Below, piece after piece: positions 5,167 to 7,971 of a stretch of 7,971 nt of DNA; the first letter of the stretch is position 1, and each line of letters starts with the position of its first letter. Made by a program: the position numbers and the translations under genes. The stretch lies in the NCBI GenBank assembly GCA_943323705.2, contig CALPIT020000116.1, forward strand, positions 1 to 7,971, written 5' to 3'. Source of the stretch: Streptomyces griseus. Its GTDB lineage: Bacteria > Bacteroidota > Bacteroidia > Chitinophagales > Chitinophagaceae. The notes beneath the pieces were generated by a model. That model made no database searches. It worked only from the letters and a program-made list of their open reading frames with translations, and was not told the origin of the DNA.

Positions 5167-7971
5167 ATGGCAAAGTTCAGTAGAATAATTTTTACAACGA
5201 TTTTTTTTCTTTTCATTTCCCAATTATCTATAGCCCAGGTAAACGCTGTCACATTTGGAAAAAATAGGGTTCAGTTTAAAAAATTCAAATGGCAATACTA
5301 TCATAGCGAAAATTTCAATGTTTATTTTTATCAAAATGGACAGGAACTGGCGAAATATGCACTGCAACTTGCGGAAAAAGAATTAAAAGATATAGAAACG
5401 GCCTCTGAATCAAGCTTACAAAGACGTGCCAACATAATAGTATTCAACGATTATAAAGATTTTCAACAAACCAACATCGGTTTGGAATCTGATATCATGA
5501 GTACAGGCAGTACCACCAAATTAGTCAATAATAAAATGCTGGTTTATTTTGATGGCAATCATTTGAATTTGAAACGCCAAATCAGAAATGGCATTGCTGA
5601 TGTCATCATCCACAATTTACTTTTTGGTTCTGATCTAGGTGAAGTGGCCGGTAACCAAACTTTGCTAGACCTTCCGAAATGGTTCACAGACGGATACATC
5701 GCTTATCTAGGAGAACATTGGAACACAACCCTCGATGATGAATTAAAAAGCGAATTATTTAGTGGCAAATACAAAAAGTTTTCGAATTTCAGTTTCAACA
5801 ACGCAGCATTGGCTGGTCATGCTTTCTGGTATTTCATAGAAGAAAAATATAAAAAAGAAAACGTCACTTATTTCTTCTATCTCGCGAGAAGTTTAAAAAA
5901 CATCAACAAAGCAAGTATTCAAATTACGAAGAAAAACATGAAGGCACTTACCGCTGAATTCATGGAATATGAAACTGAAAAATTTGAAAATGATGTCAAC
6001 AAAAGAAAAGCGTATCCAAAAGGAAATTATATAGAAGGATTTGACATAACCAGCAGAATCAATTATTTCCGCTTCAATGTCAATCCCAATAAAAAGAACA
6101 ATTCTTATGTAGTTACTCAATTTAAAAAAGGCGTTGTTCGTGTAATTCTAAACGATGATTTCGAAAACACCACCATCTTGAAATATGGTGTTCGTTCTTA
6201 TCAAAATCAAATCAATCCTAATTATCCCATGATGGCCTGGGATCCAAAAGGAACCAGAATCTCTGTGGTGTATAGTGAGAAAGGAAAATTATATTTATTT
6301 ATTTATGACGTACTCACCCATCAAAAAAAATGGGATATTGACCTTACAGATAAATTTGATCAGATTCAGGATATCAAATATTTACTTGACAGTCGTACCA
6401 TTTTAGTTTCAGCGGTAAAGAATGGCCATACCGATATTTATACTTTTGATTTGGAAAAAGAAAAAGTAAAACAAATCACCAATGATGTTTATGATAATTT
6501 AGACCCTGCCTTTGTAAGTTTCCCAAATAAAACCGGAATATTATTTTCTAGTAACAGACCTTCTGCAAATGCAGTTTCCAATGATACGGTGCTTCCATGC
6601 AACAACAGATACAATATTTTCATGGTGACCAATTTTGGCGACAAACCTGAGTTGAATCAAATCACGCAACTCACCGATTTAAAATACGGCAACGCCAGAT
6701 TCCCTGCACAATACAATGTCAACCATTTCACTTTTGTTAGTGATGAAAATGGAATCGCAAATCGTTATGCAGGATTTTTTACAACCAAGAAAACAGGTCT
6801 AGATACCTTGATTACAATTGGTGATGAATTACTCCGAAATCCAACACAAAAAGAAATAGACAGCACTTTGAAAGCTTGGAAAAAAACTGAAATTGATTCC
6901 ATGGCTGTTGTATCTATGACTGCAGATTCTTCATACGCTTTCCCATTAACCAATTACGAAAGCAATCTCGCAGAAACCAGAACTGCAGGTGATGACAGAA
7001 TGTTAAGTGAGGTTACCCAGCAAGGCGACCAAAAGAATTTATACAAATTGAAAATTGATGAATTTGCTTTAAATAAAAGAAACGTAACTGCACAGCCAAC
7101 TGCTTATGGTAAAAAACTGATGAGAGAAAGTAAAAAAACTGCAGTGGCTCCATCTACAAATATCAATAAACAAAATAATAATGCAGATGATTTTCAAACT
7201 GAATTTACAGATGATAAAAAAGATTCTTCTTTCAGTGTTGGAACTGAAATTAATGATGATGTGTTAAGTCGGGCTAAATTGTATAAATACAAACCCATCA
7301 AATTTTCTGTTGATTATGGATCAGTAGGATTTAACACCACAGTCTTATTCAATAAATACCAGCCTTATGGAAATGGCTCTGGTCCGATTATGCTTAGTAG
7401 TAATACACCATTGAACGGATTGATTACCATGGGTACTTCTGATTTGATGGAAGACAAAAGAATTATGGGCGGATTTAAAATCGGGACCAATCTAAAAGAT
7501 AATGAGTGGTTTGTTACTTACCAGAATTTGAAAAAGCGTCTAGACTGGGGCGTTACCTATTATAGAAATGCTTTAGGATCAGCTGCTCAATTGACCGATC
7601 AGCAAGGAAATATTTTAGCAGTGTATCCAGCTAAATTGTTTACAAATTTCTATCAGGGAAATATCACTTATCCATTTGATGTTACAAAAAGTATTCGATT
7701 AACAACAGGTATTCGTTCCGACAATCTGGCCATATTAAATGTCGACCAATTGAGTGCTTCATTGGAAAGCCAATCTACTTATTATTCATCAACGCATTTA
7801 GAATATGTGTATGACAATACATTAACAAGAGATAAGAATATTATGAATGGCTTGCGTTATAAAACTTTTATCGATTGGAATCGTCAATTAGGCGCTGGAA
7901 ATGGTGTAAAAAAACCTGCTATTTTTAATTATGGATTTGATGCCAGATATTACTACCCTATTTATAAAAAC
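5167..7971 (+). CDS. envelope protein: degenerate peptidase-like domain, TolB/PD40-like propeller and putative outer-membrane barrel (3' end outside window)
   Basis: ATG 5167 opens a frame of 935 codons with no stop before the window edge. Residues 1-23 are a signal peptide (hydrophobic IIFTTIFFLFI, cleavage expected after SIA before Gln24). Residues about 35-270 resemble the gluzincin (peptidase MA-like) region of Bacteroidota proteins often named 'translocation protein TolB': FKKFKWQYYHSENFNVYFY near the start and LPKWFTDGYIAYLGEHW at 169-185. The zinc helix reads IIHNLLFG (147-154) where HExxH would be expected, so catalysis is unlikely. Residues about 340-545 carry PD40/TolB-like propeller blades, for example YPMMAWDPKGTRISVVYS (353-370) and QITNDVYDNLDPAF (436-449) followed by GILFSSNRP (457-465). 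Residues about 640-700 are Lys/Asn/Asp-rich and probably disordered. From about 705 onward, alternating strands with Gly and aromatics (MGGFKIGTN, RLDWGVTYYRN) suggest an Omp85/surface-antigen-like outer-membrane barrel, cut by the window end. Role unknown; an outer-membrane protein with a periplasmic scaffold is inferred. The start is supported by the signal peptide. Confidence 0.85.
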   Translation, partial: MAKFSRIIFTTIFFLFISQLSIAQVNAVTFGKNRVQFKKFKWQYYHSENFNVYFYQNGQELAKYALQLAEKELKDIETASESSLQRRANIIVFNDYKDFQQTNIGLESDIMSTGSTTKLVNNKMLVYFDGNHLNLKRQIRNGIADVIIHNLLFGSDLGEVAGNQTLLDLPKWFTDGYIAYLGEHWNTTLDDELKSELFSGKYKKFSNFSFNNAALAGHAFWYFIEEKYKKENVTYFFYLARSLKNINKASIQITKKNMKALTAEFMEYETEKFENDVNKRKAYPKGNYIEGFDITSRINYFRFNVNPNKKNNSYVVTQFKKGVVRVILNDDFENTTILKYGVRSYQNQINPNYPMMAWDPKGTRISVVYSEKGKLYLFIYDVLTHQKKWDIDLTDKFDQIQDIKYLLDSRTILVSAVKNGHTDIYTFDLEKEKVKQITNDVYDNLDPAFVSFPNKTGILFSSNRPSANAVSNDTVLPCNNRYNIFMVTNFGDKPELNQITQLTDLKYGNARFPAQYNVNHFTFVSDENGIANRYAGFFTTKKTGLDTLITIGDELLRNPTQKEIDSTLKAWKKTEIDSMAVVSMTADSSYAFPLTNYESNLAETRTAGDDRMLSEVTQQGDQKNLYKLKIDEFALNKRNVTAQPTAYGKKLMRESKKTAVAPSTNINKQNNNADDFQTEFTDDKKDSSFSVGTEINDDVLSRAKLYKYKPIKFSVDYGSVGFNTTVLFNKYQPYGNGSGPIMLSSNTPLNGLITMGTSDLMEDKRIMGGFKIGTNLKDNEWFVTYQNLKKRLDWGVTYYRNALGSAAQLTDQQGNILAVYPAKLFTNFYQGNITYPFDVTKSIRLTTGIRSDNLAILNVDQLSASLESQSTYYSSTHLEYVYDNTLTRDKNIMNGLRYKTFIDWNRQLGAGNGVKKPAIFNYGFDARYYYPIYKN

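Noticed and set aside
5893..6120. 75-codon minus-strand open frame, hydrophobic and aromatic in composition
   Set aside because: It lies opposite the continuous 935-codon plus-strand frame. The hydrophobic look comes from reading Lys- and Asn-rich codons on the reverse strand as Phe, Leu and Ile.

Overview
The window looks like a piece of an AT-rich Bacteroidota chromosome, probably from the Chitinophagia/Saprospiria side of the phylum (the class is inference). The phylum call rests on a PorP/SprF-family type IX secretion (T9SS) protein, a large surface protein ending in a gliding-motility-type (type B) T9SS C-terminal domain, the absence of clear Shine-Dalgarno sequences, and a Bacteroidota-type -7 promoter element (TAnnTTTG) in front of the last gene.

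Layout from left to right: (1) bases 1-159, plus strand, the 3' end of methylmalonyl-CoA epimerase. (2) A minus-strand block read right to left: a metallo-beta-lactamase-fold hydrolase (5098-4457), a 73-base gap, a roughly 1,074-residue secreted multi-domain adhesin-like protein (4383-1159), and directly abutting it a PorP/SprF-like outer-membrane protein (1158-163). The PorP-like gene ends only 3 bases from the end of the epimerase gene, in convergent orientation. (3) A 68-base divergent intergenic region (5099-5166). (4) Bases 5167-7971, plus strand, a 935-codon open frame that runs off the right edge. It combines a signal peptide, a degenerate zinc-peptidase-like domain, a TolB/PD40-like beta-propeller and a putative outer-membrane beta-barrel.

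The clearest functional unit is the adhesin-like gene plus the PorP/SprF-like gene. The large protein has an N-terminal unique domain, eight Ig/PKD-like modules (seven with a regularly spaced cysteine pair) and a type B T9SS sorting domain. The PorP-like protein encoded immediately after it is the expected partner for its export and surface attachment. The hydrolase may be co-transcribed but has no obvious functional link. The right-hand gene also encodes an envelope protein, so most of the window is devoted to the cell surface.

No tRNA, rRNA, CRISPR array, insertion sequence or attachment site was recognised. No stretch over 300 bases lacks a gene. The two sizeable intergenic gaps (4384-4456 and 5099-5166) are short, and only the second holds a promoter-like motif. 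I did not find a demonstrably new system. The best candidates for a second look are the paired adhesin/PorP unit and the pseudo-peptidase/propeller/barrel fusion.
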